A stretch of DNA of 40,393 bases from Oceanibaculum pacificum (GCF_001618175.1 NZ_LPXN01000106.1:1-40393); one strand, 5' to 3'. Counted from the first letter of the stretch, positions 17,877-29,444 are shown. Numbers and translations: made by a program. The notes: a model not told the origin generated them from the letters alone.

Positions 17877-19346
17877 ATGCCGCTCTTGTCTCCCGCGCTC
17901 GATCTTCGTCCCATCCTGTTTGTCCTGGGCTGGCTGCTCACCGTTCTCGGCGGGGCCATGCTGGTGCCGCTATTCGTTGACCTGGCGCTCGGCCATCCCG
18001 ATTGGACCAGCTTCCTCGCCTCGGCGATCATCACCGGCTTCACCGGCTTCAGCCTGGTGCTGACGATGCGCGGCCGCACGCTGGTGCTGCGCCGGCAGCA
18101 GACATTCCTTTTGACCACCTCGGCCTGGGTATCGACCGGCGTGTTCGGCTGCCTGCCCTTCATGCTGTCGGAATTCGAGCTGGATTTCGCCGGCGCCTTT
18201 TTCGAGACCATCTCCGGCCTCACCACCACCGGCTCTACCGTGATGGCCGGGCTGGACACCGCGCCGCCGGGCATCCTGCTATGGCGCTCGATCCTGCAAT
18301 GGCTGGGCGGCATCGGCATTATCGGCATGAGCCTGGTGATCTTCCCGTTCCTGCGCATCGGCGGCATGCAGCTCTTCAAGACCGAATCCTCCGACACGAC
18401 GGAGAAGATCCTGCCCTCGGTCGGCCGGCTGGGCGTGGCCATCAGCCTGGTCTATCTGGGGCTGACAATCCTATGCACCCTGGCCTACTGGGCCGCCGGC
18501 ATGACCGGCTTCGAAGCCGTGCTGCATTCCATGACCACATTGTCGACCGGCGGCTATTCCAACCATGACAGTTCCTTCGCCTATTTCGAGGAAGGGGCGA
18601 TCCATTGGGTCGGCATCATCTTCATGACCGCCGGCAGCCTGCCCTTCGCGCTGTTCATCGGCGCGCTGCTGGGCCGGCCGATGATGCTGTTCGGCGATCG
18701 CCAGGTGAAGATGTTCCTGGCCTTCCTCGCCCTGGCCAGCCTGGCGGTGACCGCCTCGCTGATGATCACCGAAGTGGATCTGGATTTCGGCGAGGCGCTG
18801 ACGCTGGCGACCTTCAACGTGGTCTCCATCGTCAGCACCACCGGCTACGCCTCGGCCGATTATTCGCTGTGGGGCGGCTTCGTCGTGGTGTTCGTCTTCC
18901 TGCTGATGGTGGTCGGCGGCTGCACCGGCTCCACCACCGGCGGCATCAAGATGTTCCGGCTGGATATCGCCTGGAAGCTCTATGGCGGCTATATCCGCAA
19001 TTTGCTGATGCCGCATGCGGTGAATGTGCCGCATTATAATGGCCGCCCGGTCACGGACGAGCTGGGCCGGGCGGTGCTGCTCTACATCTTCCTCTACCTG
19101 GCCACCTGCACGGCCCTCAGCCTGGCGCTGGCAATGCTTGGCATGCCGGCGCTGGAGGCCGCCAGCTCGGCTTTTTCCGCGGTCGGCAATGTGGGCCCCG
19201 GCCTGGGCCCCATCGTTGGCCCGGTGGGCAATTTCGCCGACATCCCCGATACCGCGAAATGGCTGATGAGCTTCGGCATGCTGCTGGGGCGGCTGGAATT
19301 CTTCACCGTGCTGGTGCTGCTCAGCCCGAATTTCTGGAAGGCCTGA
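17877..19346 (+). CDS. trkH: Trk-type potassium uptake protein TrkH
   Basis: It is the membrane-embedded channel subunit for K+ uptake, normally gated by the cytosolic NAD-binding TrkA. The 489-residue protein shows four pore-loop repeats; the clearest are TTTGSTVM after TISGL, STGGYSN and the GCTGSTTGGIKMFR block near residue 343. The start is ATG 17877 with a weak upstream Shine-Dalgarno. No trkA gene is in the window, so the regulatory partner must lie elsewhere. The following SLC13 gene carries RCK_C (TrkA-C) domains but is a separate transporter. Confidence 0.95.
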   Translation: MPLLSPALDLRPILFVLGWLLTVLGGAMLVPLFVDLALGHPDWTSFLASAIITGFTGFSLVLTMRGRTLVLRRQQTFLLTTSAWVSTGVFGCLPFMLSEFELDFAGAFFETISGLTTTGSTVMAGLDTAPPGILLWRSILQWLGGIGIIGMSLVIFPFLRIGGMQLFKTESSDTTEKILPSVGRLGVAISLVYLGLTILCTLAYWAAGMTGFEAVLHSMTTLSTGGYSNHDSSFAYFEEGAIHWVGIIFMTAGSLPFALFIGALLGRPMMLFGDRQVKMFLAFLALASLAVTASLMITEVDLDFGEALTLATFNVVSIVSTTGYASADYSLWGGFVVVFVFLLMVVGGCTGSTTGGIKMFRLDIAWKLYGGYIRNLLMPHAVNVPHYNGRPVTDELGRAVLLYIFLYLATCTALSLALAMLGMPALEAASSAFSAVGNVGPGLGPIVGPVGNFADIPDTAKWLMSFGMLLGRLEFFTVLVLLSPNFWKA

Positions 19347-19427
19347 CGGAAACATAACCGGCGGGAACGGCGTTATTGATTTCAGAGCGCCTTTCCGCTC
19401 CTCCCCACATTCCTAGCGAGCGCCCGC

Positions 19428-21257
19428 ATGCCCACCGATGTCGTGCTGATTTTCGTGCTGCTTGTCGTCGTCATGGCCCTGTTCATCTGGGACCGCTGGC
19501 GCTACGACCTTGTCGCCTTCGGGGCGCTGCTCGCCGCCACCGCCCTGGGGCTGGTGCCGGCGAACGAGGCTTTCCTGGGCTTCGGCCATCCCGCGACGGT
19601 CACGGTGGCCGCGGTGCTGATCATCAGCCGCGGCCTGTCCAACACCGGCGTGGTCGATATGATCGCCGCCGCCATCCAGCCGATGACCAAGCGTACGGTC
19701 ACCCATGTCGGCGCGTTTTCCGGCACGGCGGCGCTGCTCTCCACGGTGATGAACAATGTCGGCGCGTTGGCGCTGATGATGCCGGCAGCCATCCAGTCGG
19801 CGCTGAACGCCAAGCGGTCGCCGGCCGCGATCCTGATGCCGATGTCCTTCGCCGCCATTCTGGGCGGGCTGGTCACGCTGATCGGCACGCCGCCCAACAT
19901 CATCGTCGCCACCTTCCGCGCCGAGGCCATGGGCGAGCCGTTCGGCATGTTCGACTTCACGCCGGTCGGCGGCCTTGTCGCCCTGATCGGCGTGGTCTTC
20001 ATCGCCACGGTCGGTTGGCGGCTGATTCCCAAGGAGCGGCGCAGCGCGGCCTCCTCGCTCGACATTTTTGATATCGAAAATTACGTAACCGAAATGAATG
20101 TCACGGAAAGCTCGCCGATCAGCGGCAAGAGCTTTCAGGAGCTGGAAGAGGCGCTTGAGGATATCGACGCGGTAGTGATCGGCCTGGCCCGTGGCAGCCG
20201 CTTCATCCTGGCCGGTCGGCGCGACGAAAGGCTGTTGCCGAACGATGTGCTGTTGATCGAGGCCTCGCCCGAGGCTATCGGCCAGGCGGCGGAGATTCTC
20301 GATCTCGCCTTGCCCGGCGCGCCGCTGAAAGAAGATGAGGAAGAAAAGGCGCGCGACGAGGAAGAGGAGACGCCCAACACCCGCGCCCGGTTGAATGCCA
20401 GCAACAATACGCTGGTCGAGGCGGTGGTGGCGCAGAATTCCGCCATCGAGGGCTATACGCCCGCCTCCACCCGGATGCGCCGCCGCTATGGCGTCAATCT
20501 GCTGGCGGTTTCGCGCCAGGGCAAACCCTATCGCGGGCGGCTGCGCTCCTTCCGCTTCCAAGTCGGCGACGTGCTGCTGCTGCAGGGCGACACCGACCGG
20601 CTGCCGGACATCATCCAGGAGCTGGGCTGCCTGCCGTTGGCCCCGCGCAAGCTGATGGGCGCCAGCCGGCGGCTCGCCTGGGCGACCATCGCCATCTTCG
20701 GCGCCGCCATCGTCGCCTCCAGCTTCAATCTGATGGACCTGACCGTATCGCTGGGCATCGCCGCCATCCTGCTGGTGACGCTGGGCAGCGTGCGGCCGCT
20801 GGAAATATACGAGAGCGTCGACTGGCCGGTGATCGTGCTGCTGGGCGCGATGATCCCGGTCGGCACCGCGCTCCAGACCACCGGGGCGACCGAAGTGCTG
20901 GCGCAAGGCATCGTCGACCTTACCTTCGGCGCGCCGCCCATCGTCGTTCTGGCCCTGCTGATGGTGGTGACGATGACGCTGAGTGACATCATGAACAACG
21001 CCGCCACCGCCCTGGTGATGGCGCCCATCGGCGTCGGTATCGCCAAGGTGCTGCAGGTCAGCCCCGACCCGTTCCTGATGACCGTCGCCATCGCCGCCTC
21101 CTGCGCCTTCCTCACGCCCATCGGCCACCAGAACAACGCCCTGATCATGGGCCCCGGCGGCTATAAATTCGGCGATTACTGGCGGTTGGGGCTGCCGCTG
21201 GAAGTGCTGATCCTGGTCGTCTCCCTGCCCGCCATCCTGTTCTTCTGGCCGCTTTAA
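19428..21257 (+). CDS. SLC13 family permease with two internal RCK_C (TrkA-C) domains
   Basis: This polytopic transporter of the divalent-anion/Na+ symporter and ArsB-like superfamily has 609 residues. Membrane segments fill about 1-205 and 410-609. Between them lie two cytosolic RCK_C-type regulatory domains (about residues 220-300 and 325-405), joined by a very acidic linker (DEEEEKARDEEEE near 302-315). Family motifs include MNNVGALALMMP with LIGTPPNIIVA in the first half and IMNNAATALVMAP with TPIGHQNNALI in the second. The ligand may be a dicarboxylate, sulfate or another anion. It lies 81 bp after trkH on the same strand. Confidence 0.92.
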   Translation: MPTDVVLIFVLLVVVMALFIWDRWRYDLVAFGALLAATALGLVPANEAFLGFGHPATVTVAAVLIISRGLSNTGVVDMIAAAIQPMTKRTVTHVGAFSGTAALLSTVMNNVGALALMMPAAIQSALNAKRSPAAILMPMSFAAILGGLVTLIGTPPNIIVATFRAEAMGEPFGMFDFTPVGGLVALIGVVFIATVGWRLIPKERRSAASSLDIFDIENYVTEMNVTESSPISGKSFQELEEALEDIDAVVIGLARGSRFILAGRRDERLLPNDVLLIEASPEAIGQAAEILDLALPGAPLKEDEEEKARDEEEETPNTRARLNASNNTLVEAVVAQNSAIEGYTPASTRMRRRYGVNLLAVSRQGKPYRGRLRSFRFQVGDVLLLQGDTDRLPDIIQELGCLPLAPRKLMGASRRLAWATIAIFGAAIVASSFNLMDLTVSLGIAAILLVTLGSVRPLEIYESVDWPVIVLLGAMIPVGTALQTTGATEVLAQGIVDLTFGAPPIVVLALLMVVTMTLSDIMNNAATALVMAPIGVGIAKVLQVSPDPFLMTVAIAASCAFLTPIGHQNNALIMGPGGYKFGDYWRLGLPLEVLILVVSLPAILFFWPL

Positions 21258-21268
21258 TGCGGGAGGGG

Positions 21269-21290
21269 AAAAGGGGGCCGGCCTTTTCTT
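21269..21290 (+). terminator. Probable terminator after the SLC13 gene
   Basis: AAAAGG at 21269-21274 pairs with CCTTTT at 21282-21287 around a GC-rich loop, followed by CTT. It lies 11 bp after the stop codon at 21257. Confidence 0.5.
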
Positions 21291-21297
21291 CCTATCC

Positions 21298-21396
21298 GTC
21301 ATTCCTGGGCTTGTCCCCGGGAATCCAGGGTTCAGCCTACGCGACCGACATCCAGTAAGCGGAAGCATGGACCCCCGGCACAAGGCCGGGGGTGAG
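21298..21396. repeat. Composite palindromic repeat, first unit
   Basis: The left half (21298-21330) reads GTCATTCCTGGG-CTTG-TCCCCGGGAATCC. The right half (21367-21396) is inverted: TGGACCCCCGGCACAAGGCC, then GGGGGTGA. The two hairpins face each other like bacterial interspersed mosaic elements. Confidence 0.7.
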
Positions 21397-21467
21397 GGTC
21401 GGAATAGGAGGCAATAAAGAGAATCGTCTGGTCGCCTGCCCTATACAGCCGGCGCCGCTTTCTCTTT

Positions 21468-21546
21468 CGTCATGGTCGGATTTGATCCGACCATCCAGCG
21501 AACGGCGCGGCCTGGTTTGGCCCCCGGGTCAAGCCCGGGGGTGACG
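21468..21546. repeat. Composite palindromic repeat, second unit
   Basis: The left half (21468-21500) reads CGTCATGGTCGGA-TTTG-ATCCGACCATCC; the right half (21511-21546) is inverted, with CCCCCGGGTCAAGCCCGGGG then GTGACG. The stem sequence of the left half differs from its neighbours while still pairing perfectly, so the fold is kept. It sits just downstream of lpdA and may protect or terminate that transcript. Confidence 0.7.
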
Positions 21547-21574
21547 AAAGAAAGCAGGAACCCTTAGGCGAGCC

Positions 21575-22981
21575 TCAGATATGGATCGGCCTGCCATGGA
21601 CGGCCAGCGCGGCTTCCTTGACGGCCTCATTCAGGGTCGGATGGCCGTGGCAGGTCATGGCGATGTCCTCGGCGGAGGCACCGAAGGCCATGGCGGTTGC
21701 CACCTCATGGATCAGCGTGCCGGCCTCGGCGCCCAGGATATGGCAGCCCAGTACCCGGTCGGTCTTGGCGTCGGCCAGGATCTTCACCAGCCCGTCGGTC
21801 ATGTTGATCGCGCGCGCACGGCCATTGGCGGTGAACGGGAACTTGCCGACCTTGTACGCGACCTTGGCTTCCTTCAGCTCCTCCTCGGTCTTGCCGATGG
21901 AGGCGACTTCCGGCCAGGTATAGACGATGCCCGGCACCAGATTGTAATCCACATGCGCGGCCTCGCCGGCCATGATCTCGACGGCGGCGATGCCGTCCTC
22001 CTCTGCCTTATGGGCCAGCATCGGGCCGGGGATCGCGTCGCCGATGGCGTAGATGCCGTTCACGCTGGTCTGGTAGTCCTCATCGACCTGGATGAAGCCG
22101 CGCTTGTCCAGCGCCACGCCCAGCGCCTCAAGGCCGAGGCCCTGCGTGTAGGGCCGGCGGCCGATGGCGACCAGCACCACATCGGCCTTCAGCTCTTCCT
22201 TCTTGCCGCCGGCAGCCGGCTCGACGGTCAGGGTGACGCCGGACTTCGCCGTCTTGGCGCCGGTCACCTTGCTGCCGAGCATGAATTTGAAGCCCTGCTT
22301 GGTCAGCACGCGCTGGAACTGCTTGCCGATATCCTGATCCATGGTGGGAACGATGCGGTCAAGGAATTCGACAACCGTCACCTCGGACCCGAGGCGGCGC
22401 CAGACCGAGCCCATCTCCAGCCCGATCACGCCGCCGCCGATGACCACCAGATGCTTCGGCACGGAGGACAGCTCCAGCGCGCCGGTCGAGGTGACGATCT
22501 GCTTCTCGTCGATCTCCACACCCGGCAGCGGGGTCGATTCCGAGCCGGTGGCGATCAGGATCTTGCCGGCCTTCAGCGTGTGCTTCTTGCCATCCTCGCC
22601 GGTCACCAGCACCTCGCCAGCCTTCGGGATGGACCCGGTGCCGACGACCTGTTCGATCTTGTTCTTCTTGAACAGAAAGGCGACGCCGTTGACGTTGGCG
22701 GCGACGACGCCATCCTTATGCGCCATCATCTGCTTCATGTTCAGCTTCGGCTTGCCGACATCGACGCCGAAGGCGGCCAGCCCGGATTCCGCCTCGTGGA
22801 ATTTCTCGGACGCCGCAAGCAGGGCCTTGGACGGGATGCAGCCGATGTTCAGGCAGGTGCCGCCCAGCGTGGCGCGCTTTTCGACGCACGCGACCTTCAT
22901 GCCGAGCTGCGCGGCGCGGATCGCCGCCACATAGCCGCCGGGGCCGCTGCCGATCACCACGAGGTCGAAGCTGTCAGCCAT
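21575..22981 (-). CDS. lpdA: Dihydrolipoyl dehydrogenase (E3)
   Basis: This FAD enzyme reoxidises dihydrolipoyl groups of the 2-oxoglutarate dehydrogenase complex with NAD+. The 468-residue protein has the FAD motif GSGPGG at 11-16, the redox disulfide C43/C48 in GGTCLNIGCIPSK, an NAD-binding GGGVIGLEMGS segment and the C-terminal catalytic pair H447 and E452 in HGHPTLNE. It is the last gene of the mdh-sucCDAB-lpdA block, 29 bp after sucB, so it is most likely dedicated to that complex. Sharing with pyruvate dehydrogenase or glycine cleavage is possible. Confidence 0.97.
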   Translation of the reverse strand: MADSFDLVVIGSGPGGYVAAIRAAQLGMKVACVEKRATLGGTCLNIGCIPSKALLAASEKFHEAESGLAAFGVDVGKPKLNMKQMMAHKDGVVAANVNGVAFLFKKNKIEQVVGTGSIPKAGEVLVTGEDGKKHTLKAGKILIATGSESTPLPGVEIDEKQIVTSTGALELSSVPKHLVVIGGGVIGLEMGSVWRRLGSEVTVVEFLDRIVPTMDQDIGKQFQRVLTKQGFKFMLGSKVTGAKTAKSGVTLTVEPAAGGKKEELKADVVLVAIGRRPYTQGLGLEALGVALDKRGFIQVDEDYQTSVNGIYAIGDAIPGPMLAHKAEEDGIAAVEIMAGEAAHVDYNLVPGIVYTWPEVASIGKTEEELKEAKVAYKVGKFPFTANGRARAINMTDGLVKILADAKTDRVLGCHILGAEAGTLIHEVATAMAFGASAEDIAMTCHGHPTLNEAVKEAALAVHGRPIHI

Positions 22982-23010
22982 GATGGTTCCTTAAGGTTTC
23001 CGTAAGCCGA

Positions 23011-24294
23011 TTACATGTCCAGCAGCAGGCGCTGCGGGTCTTCCACGGCATCCTTCAGGCGGACCAGGAAGGTAACCGCCTCGCGGCCGTCGATGATGCG
23101 ATGGTCGTAGCTGAGCGCCACATACATCATCGGCCGGATCTCGACCTTGTCACCGATCGCCATCGGGCGCGGCTGGATCTTGTGCATGCCCAGAATGCCG
23201 GATTGCGGCGGGTTGATGATCGGCGTGGACATCAGCGAGCCATAGACACCGCCATTGGAGATGGTGAAGGTGCCGCCCGACATGTCTTCCATCGACAGCT
23301 TGCCGTCGCGCGCCTTCAAGCCCAGCGCGTTGATGCCCTTTTCCACACCGGCAAAGGACAGGTGATCGGCGTCGCGCAGCACCGGCACCACCAGACCCTG
23401 CGGCGTGCCGACGGCGACACCGATGTCGTAGTAGTTCTTGTAGATGACGTCGTCGCCATCGATCTCGGCATTCACCGCCGGCAGTTCCTTCAGCGCGGCG
23501 ATGGCGGCCTTCACGAAGAACGACATGAAGCCCAGCTTCACGCCGTGCTTCTTCTCGAACTCGTCCTTGAACTGGTTGCGCAGCGCCATGACGTTGGTCA
23601 TGTCGATTTCGTTGAAGGTGGTGAGGATCGCCGCGGTGTTCTGCGCCTCCTTCAGGCGCTGGGCGATGCGCTGGCGCAGGCGGGACATGCGCACCCGCTC
23701 CTCCCCCTCGCGGTCGGCGCGCGGGGCCTTCGGCGCGGACGGAGCGGCGGAACCGGCCGCCGGGGCCGCACCATAGCTCGCCTTCGCCGTGCCGGCCTCA
23801 ATGGCCTTCTGCACGTCTTCCTTCACCAGACGGCCATCCTTGCCGGAGGCCTGAATCTTGCGCGGATCGAGATTATTCTCGTCGATCAGCTTCTTCACCG
23901 CCGGGGACAGCACCTTGTCATAGCTGGCGGAAGCAGAGGCAGCGGCCGGAGCGGGCGCCGCAGCCGGCTTCGGCGCCTCGGCCTTGGCGGGTTCGGCCTT
24001 GGGTTCTTCCTTCTTCGGCTCCTCGGCCTTGGCGGCCGGCTTGGCGGCGGCGCTGGCCTTCTCGTCGATGGTGCCGAGCAGCGCGCCGACCTCGACATTC
24101 GCACCTTCCTGGGCGCTGATGTCGGCCAGAACGCCGGCGGCGGGGGAATTCACCTCCAGCGTCACCTTGTCGGTCTCCAGCTCGACCAGCGGCTCATCGA
24201 CCGCGATCGGATCGCCGACCTTCTTCATCCACTTGGCGACGGTCGCCTCGCTGACGGATTCGCCCAGTGCCGGGACCTTGATTTCGGTTGCCAT
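23011..24294 (-). CDS. sucB: Dihydrolipoyllysine-residue succinyltransferase (E2 of 2-oxoglutarate dehydrogenase)
   Basis: It transfers the succinyl group from lipoamide to CoA and forms the core of the complex. The 427-residue protein has one lipoyl domain (lipoyl lysine K43 in [11 protein letters not shown]), an alanine/proline/lysine-rich linker, a peripheral-subunit-binding domain ([19 protein letters not shown]) and a catalytic acetyltransferase-fold domain with H398 and D402 in SYDHRIIDG. It lies 83 bp after sucA, a gap that contains a perfect 10-bp hairpin. Also called odhB. Confidence 0.97.
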   Translation of the reverse strand: MATEIKVPALGESVSEATVAKWMKKVGDPIAVDEPLVELETDKVTLEVNSPAAGVLADISAQEGANVEVGALLGTIDEKASAAAKPAAKAEEPKKEEPKAEPAKAEAPKPAAAPAPAAASASASYDKVLSPAVKKLIDENNLDPRKIQASGKDGRLVKEDVQKAIEAGTAKASYGAAPAAGSAAPSAPKAPRADREGEERVRMSRLRQRIAQRLKEAQNTAAILTTFNEIDMTNVMALRNQFKDEFEKKHGVKLGFMSFFVKAAIAALKELPAVNAEIDGDDVIYKNYYDIGVAVGTPQGLVVPVLRDADHLSFAGVEKGINALGLKARDGKLSMEDMSGGTFTISNGGVYGSLMSTPIINPPQSGILGMHKIQPRPMAIGDKVEIRPMMYVALSYDHRIIDGREAVTFLVRLKDAVEDPQRLLLDM

Positions 24295-24314
24295 GCCATC
24301 TCCGCTTGGTTTTG

Positions 24315-24343
24315 ACCGGCCGCTCCCCCGAGAAGCGGCCGGT
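24315..24343. promoter_or_regulatory. Perfect hairpin between sucA and sucB
   Basis: ACCGGCCGCT at 24315-24324 pairs perfectly with AGCGGCCGGT at 24334-24343, leaving a 9-nt loop. No T-tract follows in the direction of transcription, so it is more likely an RNA-stability or processing element, or a REP-like remnant, than a terminator. Confidence 0.5.
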
Positions 24344-24377
24344 TGCCTATCTACAGCGCCATCCCGCGCCGCTATCG

Positions 24378-27254
24378 CTATGCGCTTTTGCCGGTCAGGG
24401 CTTCCTCGACCAGCTTCGCCTGTTCCGCATTATGCCGCTTCAGCAGGCCGGTGGCGGTCGCCGCTGCCGCCGGGCGGCCGACATAGGTCGGGCGCGTCTG
24501 CTTGGCGCCCACCTCGGTCAGCACCGCCTCGATCCTGCGGTCGACGAAGGTCCAGGCGCCCATATTCTCGGGCTCTTCCTGGCACCAGATCATCTCGGCC
24601 TTCGGGAAGCGCTTCAGCTCCGCCGCCAGCGCCTTGTGCGGGAACGGGTAGAGCTGCTCCAGGCGCAGGAAGAACACGTTCTTCAGGTCGCGCTTCGCGC
24701 GCTCCTCATACAGATCGTAATAGACCTTGCCGGAGCACATGACGACGCGCTTCACATCCTTGTCGTCGCACAGGACATCATTGTCGTACAGCACCCGGTG
24801 GAAGGTGGTGCCCTCCGCCATGTCGGCCAGCCTGGAGACCGCCAGCTTGTGCCGCAGCAGCGATTTCGGCGTCATGATGACCAGCGGCTTGCGGAACTTG
24901 CGATGCAGCTGGCGACGCAGCACATGGAAATAATTCGCCGGGGTGGTGCAGTTCACCACCTGCATATTGTCTTCCGCGCATTGCTGCAGGTAGCGCTCCA
25001 GCCGGGCGGAGGAATGCTCCGGCCCCTGGCCTTCATAGCCGTGCGGCAACAGCATCACCAGGCCCGACATGCGCAGCCATTTATTCTCGCCGGAGCTGAT
25101 GAACTGGTCGATCACGACCTGCGCGCCGTTGGTGAAGTCGCCGAACTGCGCTTCCCACAACACCAGGGCGCGCGGCTCCGACAGGGTGTAGCCATATTCG
25201 AAGCCCAGCACCGACATTTCCGCCAGCGGGCTGTCGATCACCTCGAACTGCGCCTGATTCTCCGACAGGTTGGCGAGCGGGACATAGCGCTCCTCCGTGG
25301 TCTGGTCGATGACCACGGCGTGGCGGTGCGAGAAGGTGCCGCGGCCGCTATCCTGGCCGGACAGACGCACCGGATAGCCCTCGGTCAGCAGCGTTCCGAA
25401 GGCCAGCGCCTCGCCGGTCGCCCAGTCGAGATTCTCCCCCGTCTCCAGGCGCTTCTTGCGATCCTCCAGCTGGCGCACCAGCTTGCGGTTCACATCCAGC
25501 CCCTCGGGCATATCGCACAGCTTCAGGCCGATCTCGCGCAGCTTTTCCAGCGGCACGGCCGTCTCGCCGCGGCGGTCGTCGCCCGAGGCGGTCTCCATGC
25601 CGCTCCAGGCCCCTTCCAGCCAGTCGGCCTTGTTCGGCTTGTAGCTGTTGGCCACCTGGAATTCCTCTTCCAGATGGGCCATGAAGTCCTTCTCGACCTG
25701 GTCGGCTTCTTCCTGGGTCAGCAGCTTTTCCTCGACCAGGCGCTGGGCGTAGAGCTTGCGCACCGAGGGATGTTGGCCGATGGCCTGATACATGAGCGGC
25801 TGGGTGTAGGCCGGCTCGTCGCCTTCATTATGGCCGAAGCGGCGATAGCAGAAGATGTCGATGACCACATCGACGCCGAATTCCTGGCGGTATTCCGTGG
25901 CCACGCGGGTGGCATGCACCACCGCTTCGGCATCGTCGCCATTCACATGGAAGATCGGCGCCTCGACCATCTTCGCCACGTCGCTTGGATAGGGCGAGGA
26001 GCGCGAATAGGCCGGGCTGGTGGTGAAGCCGATCTGGTTGTTGATGATCAGATGGATCGTGCCGCCGGTGCGATAGCCCTTCAGCTCCGACATGCCGAAG
26101 CATTCGGCCACGATGCCCTGGCCGGCGAAGGCGGCGTCGCCATGGATCAGCAGGCCCAGTACCTTGCGGCGCTCGGTATCCTTCAGCTGCGTCTGCTTGG
26201 CGCGCACCTTGCCCAGCACCACGGCATCGACGACTTCCAGATGCGACGGGTTGGCGGTCAGCGACAGATGCACCACCTTGCCGTCGAACTCGCGGTCGGT
26301 CGAGGTGCCGAGATGATATTTCACGTCGCCCGAACCCTGCACGTCGGCCGGGTTCGCCGGGTTGCCCTGAAATTCGGAGAAGACGGCGCGGAACGGCTTG
26401 CCCATGAAATTGGTCAGCACGTTCAGCCGGCCGCGATGGGCCATGCCGATGACGATCTCCTGCACGCCGAGCTGGCCGCCGCGCTTGACGATCTGCTCCA
26501 GCGCCGGAATCGCCGCCTCACCGCCATCCAGGCCGAAGCGCTTGGTGCCGGTATATTTCACATGCAGAAAGCGCTCGAAGGATTCGGCCGCCGTCAGCCG
26601 CTCCAGGATCGCCTTCTTGCCGTTCTCGGTGAAGTCGGTCTGGTTGCGGATACCCTCGATGCGCTCCTGCAGCCAGGCCTTGCGGGCCGGGTTGGAGACA
26701 TGGGTGTATTCCACGCCGATGCTGCCGCAATAGGTGTCGCGCAGGATCGACATGATCTCGCGCAGCGTCGCCTTTTCCCGGCCCAGCACATTGTTCAGGA
26801 AGATTGGGCGGTCCCAATCGGCCTCGGTGAAACCGAAATGCGCGGGATCCAGCTCGGGATGGTTGAAGCGACTGCCAGCAAGCCCCAGCGGGTCCAGGCT
26901 GGCCAGTAGATGGCCGCGCGCCCGGTAGGCCCGGATGATCATCAGCGCGCGGATCGAATCGACCGCCGCCGCCTTCGCCTGCTCCACGCTCATCGTGTCG
27001 CCGGCCTTGCCGTTCGTCTTGCCCGGCTTCGCGGCCGCCGCCTCGGGATCGGGCACGCCGATCACCTTGGTGCGGGACCGCGCCCAGCTCGGCCCGTCCA
27101 GCGCCACGCCGTTGGCCTCGCCCAGCTCGCCGAAGACGGCTTGCCAGCTCGGATCGACAGAGCCCGGATTTTCCAGATATTTCGCGTACAGCTCGGCAAT
27201 GAACGGGGCGTTTGCCCCGCTCAGCGCCGATTCGAGATCGATATTGCTTGCCAT
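24378..27254 (-). CDS. sucA: 2-oxoglutarate dehydrogenase E1 component
   Basis: This thiamine-diphosphate enzyme decarboxylates 2-oxoglutarate and passes the succinyl unit to lipoyl E2. At 958 residues it is of usual length. It starts with the short E2-binding N-terminus ([19 protein letters not shown]). It then carries [31 protein letters not shown], the ThDP-binding region [14 protein letters not shown] with NNQIGFTT, and the C-terminal pyrimidine-binding half including [16 protein letters not shown]. It follows sucD after 49 bp in the same operon. Confidence 0.98.
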   Translation of the reverse strand: MASNIDLESALSGANAPFIAELYAKYLENPGSVDPSWQAVFGELGEANGVALDGPSWARSRTKVIGVPDPEAAAAKPGKTNGKAGDTMSVEQAKAAAVDSIRALMIIRAYRARGHLLASLDPLGLAGSRFNHPELDPAHFGFTEADWDRPIFLNNVLGREKATLREIMSILRDTYCGSIGVEYTHVSNPARKAWLQERIEGIRNQTDFTENGKKAILERLTAAESFERFLHVKYTGTKRFGLDGGEAAIPALEQIVKRGGQLGVQEIVIGMAHRGRLNVLTNFMGKPFRAVFSEFQGNPANPADVQGSGDVKYHLGTSTDREFDGKVVHLSLTANPSHLEVVDAVVLGKVRAKQTQLKDTERRKVLGLLIHGDAAFAGQGIVAECFGMSELKGYRTGGTIHLIINNQIGFTTSPAYSRSSPYPSDVAKMVEAPIFHVNGDDAEAVVHATRVATEYRQEFGVDVVIDIFCYRRFGHNEGDEPAYTQPLMYQAIGQHPSVRKLYAQRLVEEKLLTQEEADQVEKDFMAHLEEEFQVANSYKPNKADWLEGAWSGMETASGDDRRGETAVPLEKLREIGLKLCDMPEGLDVNRKLVRQLEDRKKRLETGENLDWATGEALAFGTLLTEGYPVRLSGQDSGRGTFSHRHAVVIDQTTEERYVPLANLSENQAQFEVIDSPLAEMSVLGFEYGYTLSEPRALVLWEAQFGDFTNGAQVVIDQFISSGENKWLRMSGLVMLLPHGYEGQGPEHSSARLERYLQQCAEDNMQVVNCTTPANYFHVLRRQLHRKFRKPLVIMTPKSLLRHKLAVSRLADMAEGTTFHRVLYDNDVLCDDKDVKRVVMCSGKVYYDLYEERAKRDLKNVFFLRLEQLYPFPHKALAAELKRFPKAEMIWCQEEPENMGAWTFVDRRIEAVLTEVGAKQTRPTYVGRPAAAATATGLLKRHNAEQAKLVEEALTGKSA

Positions 27255-27303
27255 TGGCTTGCGCGACGCGTCCGCCGCGCTCCCTTCACTGTCGCTATTG
27301 CTG

Positions 27304-28179
<876 letters not shown>

Positions 28180-29376
28180 TTACTGGGCCTCCTTCACGGC
28201 CTTGACGACCTTTTCGGCTGCATCCGCCAGATTGTCGGCGGAAATGATCGGCAGACCCGATTCCGAGAGAATCTTCTTGCCGAGTTCGACATTCGTGCCT
28301 TCCAGGCGAACCACCAGAGGCACATGCAGGCTGACCTCGCGGGCGGCGGCGACAACGCCCTCCGCGATCACGTCGCAGCGCATGATGCCGCCGAAGATAT
28401 TCACCAGGATGCCTTCGACATTGGGGTCGGACAGGATGATCTTGAAGGCCGTGGTGACGCGCTCTTTCGTCGCGCCGCCGCCGACATCCAGGAAATTCGC
28501 CGGCTCCCCGCCATACAGCTTGATAATGTCCATCGTCGCCATGGCGAGGCCGGCACCGTTCACCATGCAGCCGATGGCCCCGTCGAGCTTCACATAGTTG
28601 AGGCCGTGCTTGGTGGCCTCCAGCTCCATCGGGTTTTCCTCGTCCTCGTCGCGCAGCTCCTCAATGTCGGGATGGCGATAGAGGGCGTTGTCGTCGAAAT
28701 TCACCTTGGCGTCGAGCGCGATGACCTGCCCGTCGCCGGTCACGACCAGCGGGTTGATTTCCACGATCGAGCAGTCGAGCTGGGTGAAGGCCTTGTACAT
28801 CGCCAGCATGAACTTCACCGCCGCATTGACCTGCTTGCCTTCCAGGCCGAGGCCGAAGGCGATCTTGCGGGCGTGGAAGGCCTGCATGCCCGTCGCCGGG
28901 TCGATGGCGACCTTCAGGATTTTCTCCGGATGCGCCTCGGCCACTTCCTCGATCTCCATGCCGCCCTCGGTCGAGGCCATCACGGTGAGGCGGCTGGTGG
29001 CCCGGTCGATCAGCATACCGAGATAGAGCTCGCGCTTGATGTCGCAGCCTTCCTCGATATAGACGCGCTTCACTTCCTTGCCGGCCGGGCCGGTCTGCTT
29101 GGTGATCAGCACCTTGCCCAGCATCGCCTTGGCGTTCTCGGCCACATCCTCGACCGACTTCACGACGCGCACGCCGCCCTTGCCGTTCGGATCGTCCTTG
29201 AAGCGCCCCGCGCCGCGGCCGCCGGCATGGATCTGGGATTTCACGACATAGACCGGCCCGCCCAGATCCTTCGCGATCTTGCTCGCCTCTTCCGCCGTGT
29301 AGGCCACGCCGCCCTTCGGCACCGCCACCCCGTATTTCGCCATCAGCTGCTTGGCTTGGTATTCATGGATATTCAT
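28180..29376 (-). CDS. sucC: Succinate-CoA ligase (ADP-forming), beta subunit
   Basis: This is the nucleotide-binding partner of SucD. The 398-residue protein starts [17 protein letters not shown], has the ATP-grasp segment [15 protein letters not shown] and ends with the CoA-ligase domain containing [15 protein letters not shown] and [15 protein letters not shown]. It is preceded by a 139-bp gap after mdh which contains a perfect 9-bp inverted repeat. The gene order mdh-sucC-sucD-sucA-sucB is typical of alphaproteobacteria. Confidence 0.98.
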   Translation of the reverse strand: MNIHEYQAKQLMAKYGVAVPKGGVAYTAEEASKIAKDLGGPVYVVKSQIHAGGRGAGRFKDDPNGKGGVRVVKSVEDVAENAKAMLGKVLITKQTGPAGKEVKRVYIEEGCDIKRELYLGMLIDRATSRLTVMASTEGGMEIEEVAEAHPEKILKVAIDPATGMQAFHARKIAFGLGLEGKQVNAAVKFMLAMYKAFTQLDCSIVEINPLVVTGDGQVIALDAKVNFDDNALYRHPDIEELRDEDEENPMELEATKHGLNYVKLDGAIGCMVNGAGLAMATMDIIKLYGGEPANFLDVGGGATKERVTTAFKIILSDPNVEGILVNIFGGIMRCDVIAEGVVAAAREVSLHVPLVVRLEGTNVELGKKILSESGLPIISADNLADAAEKVVKAVKEAQ

Positions 29377-29444
29377 GCGATCCGCCTTCCCGGCTTGTCG
29401 ATACGCCGCAGACCCCCGTGATCGGGCCCGGTTGACTGAGGTGA

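Noticed and set aside
24288-26909. Very long plus-strand open frame (873 codons) opposite sucA
   Set aside because: SucA on the other strand is complete and fully conserved. Long antisense frames are expected in GC-rich DNA with strong third-position bias, and this product is His/Gln/Arg-rich without a recognisable fold.
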